Positions 30,422 through 35,675 of a DNA stretch of 43,624 nt are shown here, one piece after another. This stretch comes from a virus, in IMG/VR virus record IMGVR_UViG_3300036826_000101, positions 1 through 43,624 of that record. One strand, written 5' to 3'. The notes beneath the pieces are model-generated. The model was not told the DNA's origin. It saw only the letters and a program-made list of their open reading frames with translations, and did not search any database. How positions within the stretch are numbered: the stretch's first letter is position 1; the number at the start of each line of letters is the position of its first letter. The translations under genes were made by a program, and so were the position numbers.

Positions 30422-30601
30422 CCTGTGATTCGACTGGCGCACGATTGCGTCAGCCATGTAGACGGTGCGCCAACACAAGGCACACGTGACCTCGGGCGGC
30501 TTGTTCGACCAGTGCCGAGGGTCCTTCAGTCCGCAGGCGGCAGTCCGCCGAGACCGCCACCGGCGACCCGGAAGATGCACCTTTCCAGCGGCCGGTGTCA
30601 T
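30410..30601 (-). CDS. small zinc-motif protein, 63 residues
   Basis: A basic N-terminus (LPGRRWRSRRTAACGLKDPR) and a CALCWRTVYMADA CxxC motif. Ends FTE in the palindrome. Overlaps the upstream stop. Function unknown. Confidence 0.58.
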   Translation of the reverse strand: MTPAAGKVHLPGRRWRSRRTAACGLKDPRHWSNKPPEVTCALCWRTVYMADAIVRQSNHRFTE

Positions 30602-30798
30602 AGGTCATCAGGCCAGGTGTCCACCAGTGCCTTGACCCGGCGCATCGAGTGCTGCATCTTCTCGATCGTGTTCGCGTCGCCGATCATCTGCGCCTCCACC
30701 AGAAAGTCAGCCAGATGGTCCTCCACGAACCCGAACACGTCGTCGTCGGTGAGCGCGTCCACCTGCTGTCTGGTGAACAGGTGGATGACCTCGCCCAT
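30598..30798 (-). CDS. hypothetical protein, 66 residues
   Basis: GGAGCAAG precedes the ATG, a leader variant. Acidic and helical (QQVDALTDDDVFGFVEDHLA, DANTIEKMQHSMRRVKALVD). Start shares a base with the upstream stop (TGATG). Function unknown. Confidence 0.63.
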   Translation of the reverse strand: MGEVIHLFTRQQVDALTDDDVFGFVEDHLADFLVEAQMIGDANTIEKMQHSMRRVKALVDTWPDDL

Positions 30799-31301
30799 CA
30801 CTTGCTCCTTTGCTCGTAGTGCCGGATCAGATGGTTGGCCCGGCAGGCCGTGCAGTTGATGAGGTCCGGGTCGGCAGCCCGATGCCTGCACGACGGGGCA
30901 AGCAGCCCGAGCAGGTCAACCGCCTCCCGCAGCATCCGGGTGGTCTCGGTCTCACCCTGCTTCTCGGTGGCCCGCCCGTTGACGTGCCGGGATGCCACAT
31001 AGATGGCACACCGTTTACGCCGTAAAGTCAGCCGGACGATCCGGCCCGTCTTGTGCAGCCCGGACAGTGCGCCGGACGCCTGTCCGTGATGCCAGCCTTG
31101 GATGCGGGCCAACTCCTGCCAGGTCAGGCCCATCGGCCCAGCCTGGTCGAGTGCCACCAGTGTCTCCCGCTGCCGCAGCGCGGTCACCCCGCCGTTGTCT
31201 TCACTGCGCGCCCGGTCCTCACTGGACCCGCCTTTGATGAAGCCAGAGTTCGGGTCGCGTTCCCCGCCGTACGGGAAAGACCCCTGTACTACCTCACCCA
31301 C
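30798..31301 (-). CDS. winged-helix DNA-binding protein, 167 residues
   Basis: GTG 31301 follows AAGGAGCAGCACA. Residues 40-100 form a winged helix (RQRETLVALDQAGPMGLTWQ, QELARIQGWHHGQASGALSG, HKTGRIVRLTLRRKRCAIYV). The C-terminus has a probable zinc site (CRHRAADPDLINCTACRANH). A transcription regulator or initiator-like role is likely. A perfect TTTACKSMGTAAA site lies inside the wing coding region (Leu-Arg-Arg-Lys). Confidence 0.7.
   Translation of the reverse strand: MGEVVQGSFPYGGERDPNSGFIKGGSSEDRARSEDNGGVTALRQRETLVALDQAGPMGLTWQELARIQGWHHGQASGALSGLHKTGRIVRLTLRRKRCAIYVASRHVNGRATEKQGETETTRMLREAVDLLGLLAPSCRHRAADPDLINCTACRANHLIRHYEQRSK
31014..31026. promoter_or_regulatory. TTTACKSMGTAAA palindrome inside a coding region
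   Basis: Perfect copy within the winged-helix gene, far from any start codon. Confidence 0.65.
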
Positions 31302-31674
31302 TGTGCTGCTCCTTCCGTTGATGTTTCCCGAGCCATGCCGCTGCGCTGAACAGCAGACGGCTGGCATCTTTCAGGTTGATCGCCGCCTCCCACTGTTCCT
31401 TGCTGCCACCGGCAATCTCCGCCTCGTACCCACGTGCCAGTGAGTCGAGGGCGTCGGACAGACGGCGCAGCCGGTACGGGTCCAGCACCACTTCGGGTGG
31501 GAACCGGCCAGCCAGGTCGAGTTCTGTTTCGACGGCTTGCAGTTTCGTGGCCAGATCGGCCAGCGACACGATGTGGATGTCAGCGAAGTCGGTCTCGGAC
31601 ATGGCTGCGATCCGTCGTGCCTGTTTCAGTACGTCCCTGGCGAATGCTGCGCGCAGGACATTGAACCGTTCCAT
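31294..31674 (-). CDS. hypothetical protein, 126 residues, first in operon
   Basis: ATG 31674 directly follows GAAAGGCATCCCG. Helical throughout (RAAFARDVLKQARRIAAMSE, LADLATKLQAVETELDLAGR) with a C-terminal AAAWLGKHQRKEQ. The leader is complementary to two stem-loop loops elsewhere. Function unknown. Confidence 0.65.
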   Translation of the reverse strand: MERFNVLRAAFARDVLKQARRIAAMSETDFADIHIVSLADLATKLQAVETELDLAGRFPPEVVLDPYRLRRLSDALDSLARGYEAEIAGGSKEQWEAAINLKDASRLLFSAAAWLGKHQRKEQHSG

Positions 31675-31687
31675 CGGGATGCCTTTC

Positions 31688-31700
31688 TTTACTGAGTAAA
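31688..31700. promoter_or_regulatory. TTTACKSMGTAAA palindrome (TTTACTGAGTAAA)
   Basis: Perfect copy between the long leader hairpin (31705-31755) and the GAAAGGCATCCCG leader of the 31674 gene. Confidence 0.88.
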
Positions 31701-31704
31701 CCGG

Positions 31705-31755
31705 CCAAGCCACCACCTGACCTGTACGGGGGCTGTGAGCCTGGTGGTGGCTTGG
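31705..31755 (-). promoter_or_regulatory. leader hairpin / candidate attenuator
   Basis: A 13-bp perfect inverted repeat CCAAGCCACCACC/GGTGGTGGCTTGG with a 25-base loop. It lies between the promoter and the palindrome and is followed on the - strand by CCGGTTTAC. Confidence 0.6.
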
Positions 31756-31765
31756 AATACTTCCC

Positions 31766-31790
31766 ATCTTACCACACCTGCCACACTAAT
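31766..31790 (-). promoter_or_regulatory. operon promoter with shared 22-bp signature
   Basis: The - strand reads ATTAGTG-N6-GTGTGGTAA then GAT, with TAAGAT (31771-31766) as candidate -10. Same arrangement as at 21801-21822. The 11-mer CACACCTGCCA also occurs at both heads, at a different offset. Confidence 0.5.
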
Positions 31791-31828
31791 GACAGAGGGC
31801 AGACGGATAGGAGCGACAGTCGCCCTCC

Positions 31829-31918
31829 CTGCGTCCCGGCAAGTGACCGGGACGCAGAGGCTACGACCGTAGCGTCCGGCGACAGAGGAAAGGCATCCCA
31901 ACCGACCCTGCCGCCGGA
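31829..31918 (-). ncRNA. two-hairpin structured RNA / operon end with anti-leader loop
   Basis: Immediately after the stop of the 31920 gene. Hairpin 1: TCCGGCGGCAG/CTGTCGCCGGA as - strand RNA (31918-31908 with 31885-31875), 11 pairs including a U-G pair that forms only on this strand; its loop contains GGGATGCCTTTCC, the complement of the GGAAAGGCATCCC-type leader. Hairpin 2: an 11-bp perfect stem CTGCGTCCCGG/CCGGGACGCAG (31829-31857). It could be a terminator region, a processed antisense RNA or both. Confidence 0.5.
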
Positions 31919-31919
31919 G

Positions 31920-32189
31920 TCATCGGCGCCGCACCGAGTTGTACACCCGGTGCGCCTCCGTACAGTCTGCACACCGGCAGCCCCAGTTGGAGTAGGTCGA
32001 CTCGGTGCCATGCTCAGCCGGGGCGTCCCGCGCCAGCGTCGAGGCGGCTGAGGAGGCTTCTCCGTTCAGCCGTGCTCGCCGGTTCGCCCGCTGTCGCTGG
32101 CACTCGTCTCGCCAGGCGTTCCTGCACCGCTGACACCGGCACTTGTGGTTCGTGTACCCGCCGGAGGTGCCATGCCAACGCTCACTCAC
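31920..32189 (-). CDS. small protein with tandem HGT-x-CRCxxC zinc motifs
   Basis: GTG 32189, 89 residues. Two copies of one unit: WHGTSGGYTNHKCRCQRCRN (about 4-23) and HGTESTYSNWGCRCADCTEA (about 60-80), joined by a basic linker. Each has the His/Cys-rich pattern seen in small actinophage proteins. An internal duplication; probably a zinc-binding nucleic-acid protein. Confidence 0.65.
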   Translation of the reverse strand: MSERWHGTSGGYTNHKCRCQRCRNAWRDECQRQRANRRARLNGEASSAASTLARDAPAEHGTESTYSNWGCRCADCTEAHRVYNSVRRR

Positions 32190-32349
32190 TGGTCCAGTCT
32201 CCCTCCGGCAACGGCACCTCTGTCGTGCCCGGCGTGTCGACGAACGTGACCGACTCCACGATCTTCTCCAACGCATCAGCGATCCGCTCGCTGTTCTGTG
32301 CGATCGCGGCGATATCGTGGTACATCTTCACTTCGAACCCGGTAGGCAT
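32182..32349 (-). CDS. hypothetical protein, 55 residues
   Basis: AAAGGAGCGGCT precedes ATG 32349. Helical N-terminal half (MYHDIAAIAQNSERIADALE) and an acidic tail. Overlaps the 32189 start. Function unknown. Confidence 0.62.
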   Translation of the reverse strand: MPTGFEVKMYHDIAAIAQNSERIADALEKIVESVTFVDTPGTTEVPLPEGDWTSE

Positions 32350-32371
32350 AGCCGCTCCTTTCCTGCGTACA

Positions 32372-32560
32372 TCAACGCTTCCTCCTGATGGTCGGACCGT
32401 CGTAAGAAGTCGACTTCGGCGTGGTGAACAGGTCATCACCCAGTCGCAGGTCCAGCGGCGACATCCACCGGTCCTCCACGTACACGGCTTTGTAGACGGC
32501 ACCGTTCCTGCGTTCGGTGACCCTCCACACCTCTCGCAGCACCTCGATGTCGTCGATCAC
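32372..32560 (-). CDS. hypothetical protein, 62 residues
   Basis: GTG 32560 overlaps the upstream stop as GTGA. Alpha/beta protein (EVLREVWRVTERRNGAVYKA, VYVEDRWMSPLDLRLGDDLF) with a basic end. Function unknown. Confidence 0.6.
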   Translation of the reverse strand: MIDDIEVLREVWRVTERRNGAVYKAVYVEDRWMSPLDLRLGDDLFTTPKSTSYDGPTIRRKR

Positions 32561-32793
32561 GACCCCACCTGCTCGGCCACGATGTAGGCCACCTGTGCCT
32601 CGGTGAGCAGGTTGAAGCGTTCCGGGTAGAGGGACTTCATCAACCGGCACGCCGACTGCGCCACGTCCGGCGTGATATTGGCGGCGAGGAACGCCATCAA
32701 CATCACCTGGTCGTGCAGGCTCACCGGCTCCTTGCCGTCGAGCATCATGTCCATGCCTGCCTGCACCATCTCGTTTGGGCTCTTCATCTTCAT
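32557..32793 (-). CDS. hypothetical protein, 78 residues
   Basis: Leader GAAAGGTATCCCG, a one-base variant of the second leader family. Met-rich helical protein (QAGMDMMLDGKEPVSLHDQV, MLMAFLAANITPDVAQSACR). Function unknown. Confidence 0.63.
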   Translation of the reverse strand: MKMKSPNEMVQAGMDMMLDGKEPVSLHDQVMLMAFLAANITPDVAQSACRLMKSLYPERFNLLTEAQVAYIVAEQVGS

Positions 32794-32810
32794 CTCGGGA
32801 TACCTTTCGT

Positions 32811-32823
32811 TTTACGGAGTAAA
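32811..32823. promoter_or_regulatory. TTTACKSMGTAAA palindrome (TTTACGGAGTAAA)
   Basis: Perfect copy in the 40-bp gap ahead of the 32793 gene's GAAAGGTATCCCG leader. Confidence 0.88.
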
Positions 32824-32833
32824 CGGACCGGCA

Positions 32834-33034
32834 TCAGTGCCAGTCCTCGCTCGTGCGGCAGGCACAGTCGTCCGCGTGGTAGGCCAGTGAAGGCCGGGCT
32901 GGGTCGCCCACGTAGGTGTGCCCGTCGATCCCGACCCAGCGGTCACGGCGCTCCGGCACCGGCAGATCGTCAGGTCCACAGGCGCACTGACTCCGGAACT
33001 GGGTGCCACAGTCCTCACACCACATGCCCGTCAC
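32834..33034 (-). CDS. small zinc-ribbon protein, 66 residues
   Basis: GTG 33034 overlaps the upstream stop; ATG 33025 is an alternative. Cysteines MWCEDCGTQFRSQCACGPDD near the start and HADDCACRT near the end suggest one or two zinc sites. Function unknown. Confidence 0.6.
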   Translation of the reverse strand: MTGMWCEDCGTQFRSQCACGPDDLPVPERRDRWVGIDGHTYVGDPARPSLAYHADDCACRTSEDWH

Positions 33035-33330
33035 TGCATCGGCTCGATCAGGACAAGTTGCTTGTCGATCCAGTGCACGGCCCGCCACCCGCCGTCACGG
33101 TTCTGCGCGATGTGGCGACGAGCGCCGTCCCAGGTGCCACGGGCGTAGTCCATCCAGCGGGCAGGCTCGTCGGGGCGAGACAGGTCGGTCCGCCACACCT
33201 GCACCAGCACGGTTTCGCTGTGCCAGGCCGGGCATCCGGCGAAGCAGTCCTCACCGGGATGCAGGTTGATGTGCCAGTTCGGGTCTGCGTCCGCGATGGT
33301 GTGGAACTCCAACTCTGGTTCGTCACTCAT
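33031..33330 (-). CDS. hypothetical protein, 99 residues
   Basis: AAAGGAGGCCGGAG before the ATG, fused to a near-palindrome. A Cys/His/Trp-rich middle (HPGEDCFAGCPAWHSETVLV) and a beta-rich end (WRAVHWIDKQLVLIEPMQ). Function unknown. Confidence 0.65.
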   Translation of the reverse strand: MSDEPELEFHTIADADPNWHINLHPGEDCFAGCPAWHSETVLVQVWRTDLSRPDEPARWMDYARGTWDGARRHIAQNRDGGWRAVHWIDKQLVLIEPMQ

Positions 33331-33661
33331 CTCCGGCCTCCTTTACGGCGCAAAGCGCCGTCGTGATGAGCACCGTGACCTTGATCGTGTCCGGCTCAGA
33401 GTCGGAGCCGTCGACAGTCTCGATCCGCAGATGCGTCCGACCCAGGTCCAGTTGCAGTGGGCAGCCGTACTGGTCGACGTAGGACCAGAGGGCGCGGGCT
33501 TGACCTGCGGGGGAGATGAACAGAAGGAGTTTCTGGTCGTTCAGCGCCGCCAGCAGGTCCGCCGGGGACAGGTCGGGTCCGGTGACAGCGATCGTGTGCA
33601 TGTACCGGGCGGGGGTGCCACGTTCCACCGTCGGGTGGATGTGGGTGAGGATGTTTTCCAT
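33323..33661 (-). CDS. hypothetical protein, 112 residues
   Basis: ATG 33661 directly follows GAAAGGTATCCCG; an ATG five codons upstream is part of the leader. Alpha/beta protein (TGPDLSPADLLAALNDQKLL, THLRIETVDGSDSEPDTIKV). Overlaps the next start by 8 bp. Function unknown. Confidence 0.63.
   Translation of the reverse strand: MENILTHIHPTVERGTPARYMHTIAVTGPDLSPADLLAALNDQKLLLFISPAGQARALWSYVDQYGCPLQLDLGRTHLRIETVDGSDSEPDTIKVTVLITTALCAVKEAGDE
33342..33354. promoter_or_regulatory. near-palindrome (TTTACGGCGCAAA, one mismatch)
   Basis: One mismatch to the consensus. Lies in the overlap between the end of the 33323 gene and the leader of the 33330 start. Confidence 0.6.
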
Positions 33662-33689
33662 CGGGATACCTTTCATGGTCGTGTTCCTT

Positions 33690-33989
33690 TCATTTGCACT
33701 CGGGACAGGTGCAGTCGGCGAGATGGGTCATGCCTTTGGCCGCACGTGCGCGACCCCAGGCGGATAGAGTGGGTGGTCTGGCTCGGTCGGGCCATTCGAC
33801 GGTGCCGTCGGACAGCCACGCCACGAACAGGTGCGAGTAGCGGCCCGTCCCCCACGGTTTCGGCTGCGAGGTGAGCGCGGCGATCGCGGCCCGTGGCACC
33901 TGGTGGTCTTTACGCAGTAAAGCCAGGTAGGTCTGGTGCACGGCGTCTTCGGCGACCGACAGTTCGACGCCGCCTCTGATCTTTCTCAC
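33690..33989 (-). CDS. hypothetical protein, 99 residues, C-terminal zinc motif
   Basis: Helical N-terminus (VELSVAEDAVHQTYLALLRK), Trp/Pro-rich middle and a CTCPECK ending. A perfect palindrome is embedded and read as Leu-Leu-Arg-Lys. Overlaps the upstream stop. Function unknown. Confidence 0.63.
   Translation of the reverse strand: MRKIRGGVELSVAEDAVHQTYLALLRKDHQVPRAAIAALTSQPKPWGTGRYSHLFVAWLSDGTVEWPDRARPPTLSAWGRARAAKGMTHLADCTCPECK
33909..33921. promoter_or_regulatory. TTTACKSMGTAAA palindrome inside a coding region
   Basis: Perfect copy within the 33690 gene, about 70 bp after its start codon. Confidence 0.65.
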
Positions 33990-34324
33990 ATGTACTCCTC
34001 GATGTCGTCGTCGCCGATCAGGTCGAATGCATCCTCGAAGTCACCGGCCCGGATCGCTGCCCGGATCGCGGCCTTGCGGACCTTCTCCGCCTTGGCGACG
34101 ATCGCGGCAGCCTCCGGACCGAGCACGATCGGCACAGCGGAGGCGAACCGGTAGCCCACCGCCTCAGCGTGCGGCTGGCCGTACTCACGTTCGTGGATCG
34201 GACAGCAGTTGGCCCACGCACCAGGCATCGAGTGGACGGGGATGTCGCACACGGCAGGCTCGTCGGGAACCGACAGCAGCAGACGGCAGATGTCGCAGGG
34301 TGCGGTCTTGGTGATGGTCTTCAC
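33986..34324 (-). CDS. hypothetical protein, 112 residues
   Basis: GTG 34324 overlaps the upstream stop as GTGA. Cys-containing N-terminus (TAPCDICRLLL, later WANCCPIHEREYG) suggests zinc binding, followed by a long helix (EAAAIVAKAEKVRKAAIRAA) and an acidic end. Function unknown. Confidence 0.63.
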   Translation of the reverse strand: MKTITKTAPCDICRLLLSVPDEPAVCDIPVHSMPGAWANCCPIHEREYGQPHAEAVGYRFASAVPIVLGPEAAAIVAKAEKVRKAAIRAAIRAGDFEDAFDLIGDDDIEEYM

Positions 34325-34620
34325 TGGCCGCACCCTGCACCGAGGCTGCCGTGCTCGCACGGGTAGTTGCCGGGGACGCAGCCGCACCAGCAGGCCGGGT
34401 CACCGCAGCCACAGGTTGCTGGCTTGCGGTTGACGCCGTAAAGGTGGTCGCTGGCCCGCTCCACCATCTCGTTGACGACGTGGTAGTCCTTCGCGTCGAG
34501 CGCCTGCAACGCGGTGGTCAGCAGGTCCATCGCCCGGCGGTTGGCTCGCTTGTACTTGGCGAGTTTGGCTTCGAGGTCTGCGATCTGTTTGTACAGACCT
34601 TGTGGTGCTGGTTGCTTCAT
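34321..34620 (-). CDS. coiled-coil and Cys-rich protein, 99 residues, first in operon
   Basis: Leader GAAAGGCATCCCG two bases before the ATG. Residues 8-45 form a coiled coil (LYKQIADLEAKLAKYKRANR). The C-terminal 30 residues hold seven cysteines (CGCGDPACWCGC, then PCEHGSLGAGCGQ). First gene after the elaborate control region at 34.65-34.80 kb. Function unknown. Confidence 0.65.
   Translation of the reverse strand: MKQPAPQGLYKQIADLEAKLAKYKRANRRAMDLLTTALQALDAKDYHVVNEMVERASDHLYGVNRKPATCGCGDPACWCGCVPGNYPCEHGSLGAGCGQ
34430..34442. promoter_or_regulatory. near-palindrome (TTGACGCCGTAAA, one mismatch) inside a gene
   Basis: One mismatch, within the coding region of the 34321 gene. Confidence 0.4.
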
Positions 34621-34635
34621 GGCGGGATGCCTTTC

Positions 34636-34648
34636 TTTACGGAGTAAA
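34636..34648. promoter_or_regulatory. TTTACKSMGTAAA palindrome (TTTACGGAGTAAA)
   Basis: Perfect copy between the leader hairpin and the GAAAGGCATCCCG leader of the 34620 gene. Confidence 0.88.
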
Positions 34649-34657
34649 TCGGTTCGG

Positions 34658-34683
34658 TTCGATGGCCTACCTCAACCATCGAA
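34658..34683 (-). promoter_or_regulatory. 5' leader hairpin
   Basis: TTCGATGG/CCATCGAA, 8-bp stem with 10-base loop. It would form at the very 5' end of the transcript from the promoter at 34691-34719. Confidence 0.5.
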
Positions 34684-34690
34684 TACTACT

Positions 34691-34738
34691 ATTCTATCAT
34701 AGTTTGGGTGCTATTGGAATACTTTGACCGAATAGCAC
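34691..34738 (-). promoter_or_regulatory. promoter with dyad operator over the -35 region
   Basis: On the - strand TTCCAA (34719-34714), 17-base spacer, TAGAAT (34696-34691). The inverted repeat GTGCTATT/AATAGCAC (34708-34715, 34731-34738) spans the -35. The stretch is strikingly AT-rich. Confidence 0.55.
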
Positions 34739-34755
34739 GTGCATGGCTGACCGGA

Positions 34756-34801
34756 TTGGATGACTGGTCCCAGGTTGGATGAGCGCGGCCACGTTGGATG
34801 A
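34756..34801. repeat. three TTGGATGA iterons at exact 19-bp spacing
   Basis: TTGGATGA at 34756, 34775 and 34794. On the - strand they lie about 72, 91 and 110 bp upstream of the inferred start site, as a TCATCCAA array. A related TTGGAATA at 34714 overlaps the -35. Confidence 0.75.
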
Positions 34802-34895
34802 CCGGCCGCAACCGAGCGACTCGGGTAGGCTGCGCGGTCGCGGGTGGACGGGGGGATCGGCTGGCGTGAGCCGTTCAGCCGGTTCTACGCGCGTA

Positions 34896-34935
34896 AAAAC
34901 CCCCGCTCCGCCGGTGCGGGCAGAGCGGGGGTTTT
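34896..34935. terminator. bidirectional intrinsic terminator
   Basis: A 13-bp perfect stem AAAACCCCCGCTC/GAGCGGGGGTTTT with a 14-base loop, five bases after the stop of the secreted-protein gene. On the - strand it runs into TTTTTACGCGCGTA, which resembles a broken TTTACKSMGTAAA. The 320 bp between the genes at 34620 and 34941 hold only this and the control elements listed to its left. Confidence 0.88.
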
Positions 34936-34940
34936 GTCGG

Positions 34941-35423
34941 CTACAGGTAGACCTGCTGCCCGTCCGGGCACATCTTCACCAGTGGTGGGCTGGTGAGGAT
35001 GGCGCATTCCGGGTCGTGCCGTGACCAGACCACCCGTGACCCGTGGTAGGAGCGGGTCGGGTCCGACGGCCACAGGTAGTGCACCGTGTCGTGGCTGTCG
35101 ACCCAGTACGACAGACCGTGCCGGTTGCCGTCGACATAGCCGAGCCACAGACAGCGGCCCTGATCCGACCCGTCCTCGTACCGGCAGTGCGGCAGCCGGT
35201 GAGCACGCAGCACCGCATGCGGTCCGACGACGATGCCTGAGTTGACGGTCCAGCCGTGGCGTCGGCACCAGTCCGCACCAGCGGAGGTGGGTGCCTGCCA
35301 GGCTTCAGCACAGCCACCGTAGGGTTTTACGGAGTAAACCTCCGCTTTGGCGGCGAGGCTGCCGAACAGGATCGTCCCGGCGATACAGGTTCCGGCCGCG
35401 ATCGCGGCCACCAGCCGCCTCAC
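34941..35423 (-). CDS. predicted secreted protein, 160 residues
   Basis: GTG 35423 overlaps the upstream stop as GTGA. The first 27 residues are a signal peptide (MRRLVAAIAAGTCIAGTILF, then GSLAAKA with an AxA cleavage site). The mature part has several Cys (GGCAEAW, DWCRRHGW, HCRYEDG, GRCLWLG, ECAILTS, MCPDG) fit for disulfides, and a beta-rich Trp/Tyr-rich body. Export suggests action at the host envelope, for example superinfection exclusion. A palindrome lies in the first mature codons. Ends at a strong terminator. Confidence 0.7.
   Translation of the reverse strand: MRRLVAAIAAGTCIAGTILFGSLAAKAEVYSVKPYGGCAEAWQAPTSAGADWCRRHGWTVNSGIVVGPHAVLRAHRLPHCRYEDGSDQGRCLWLGYVDGNRHGLSYWVDSHDTVHYLWPSDPTRSYHGSRVVWSRHDPECAILTSPPLVKMCPDGQQVYL
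35326..35338. promoter_or_regulatory. TTTACKSMGTAAA palindrome inside a coding region
   Basis: Perfect copy in the secreted-protein gene, read as Val-Tyr-Ser-Val-Lys just after the predicted signal-peptide cleavage site. Confidence 0.65.
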
Positions 35424-35560
35424 GCCTCGACCCCGAACGGTGCCACCCGGTCCACGGTCCAGCCGCGTGACCGGTAGGCGTCGATGACCTCGACGGTCGC
35501 CTCCGGGGTACAGGTGACGATCATGGTCGCGCCATGCAACGTCACAGTGATGTCGATCAT
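35420..35560 (-). CDS. hypothetical protein, 46 residues
   Basis: GAAAGGCATCCCG precedes ATG 35560 by one base. Beta-hairpin-like protein (MIDITVTLHGATMIVTCTPE, VIDAYRSRGWTVDRV). Its stop overlaps the secreted-protein start as GTGA, so both are made from one message. Function unknown. Confidence 0.62.
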   Translation of the reverse strand: MIDITVTLHGATMIVTCTPEATVEVIDAYRSRGWTVDRVAPFGVEA

Positions 35561-35578
35561 GCGGGATGCCTTTCACTT

Positions 35579-35591
35579 TTTACGCCGTAAA
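35579..35591. promoter_or_regulatory. TTTACKSMGTAAA palindrome (TTTACGCCGTAAA)
   Basis: Perfect copy between the terminator at 35635 and the GAAAGGCATCCCG leader of the 35560 gene. Confidence 0.88.
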
Positions 35592-35634
35592 ACCGTACGG
35601 CAACGGTGGCACGTCACGCTGACGGACCACGGCT

Positions 35635-35664
35635 CAGGGCCGGAGGATGGTCCCTCCGGCCCTG
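35635..35664. terminator. stem-loop terminator after the 35676 gene
   Basis: A 12-bp perfect stem CAGGGCCGGAGG/CCTCCGGCCCTG with a 6-base loop, 11 bp past the stop. It has no T-run, so it may be partial or protein-assisted. Confidence 0.6.
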
Positions 35665-35675
35665 ACCGTGACCGG

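Noticed and set aside
31769-32011. 80-codon frame on the - strand
   Set aside because: It spans the two hairpins and the promoter signature and has no start signal.
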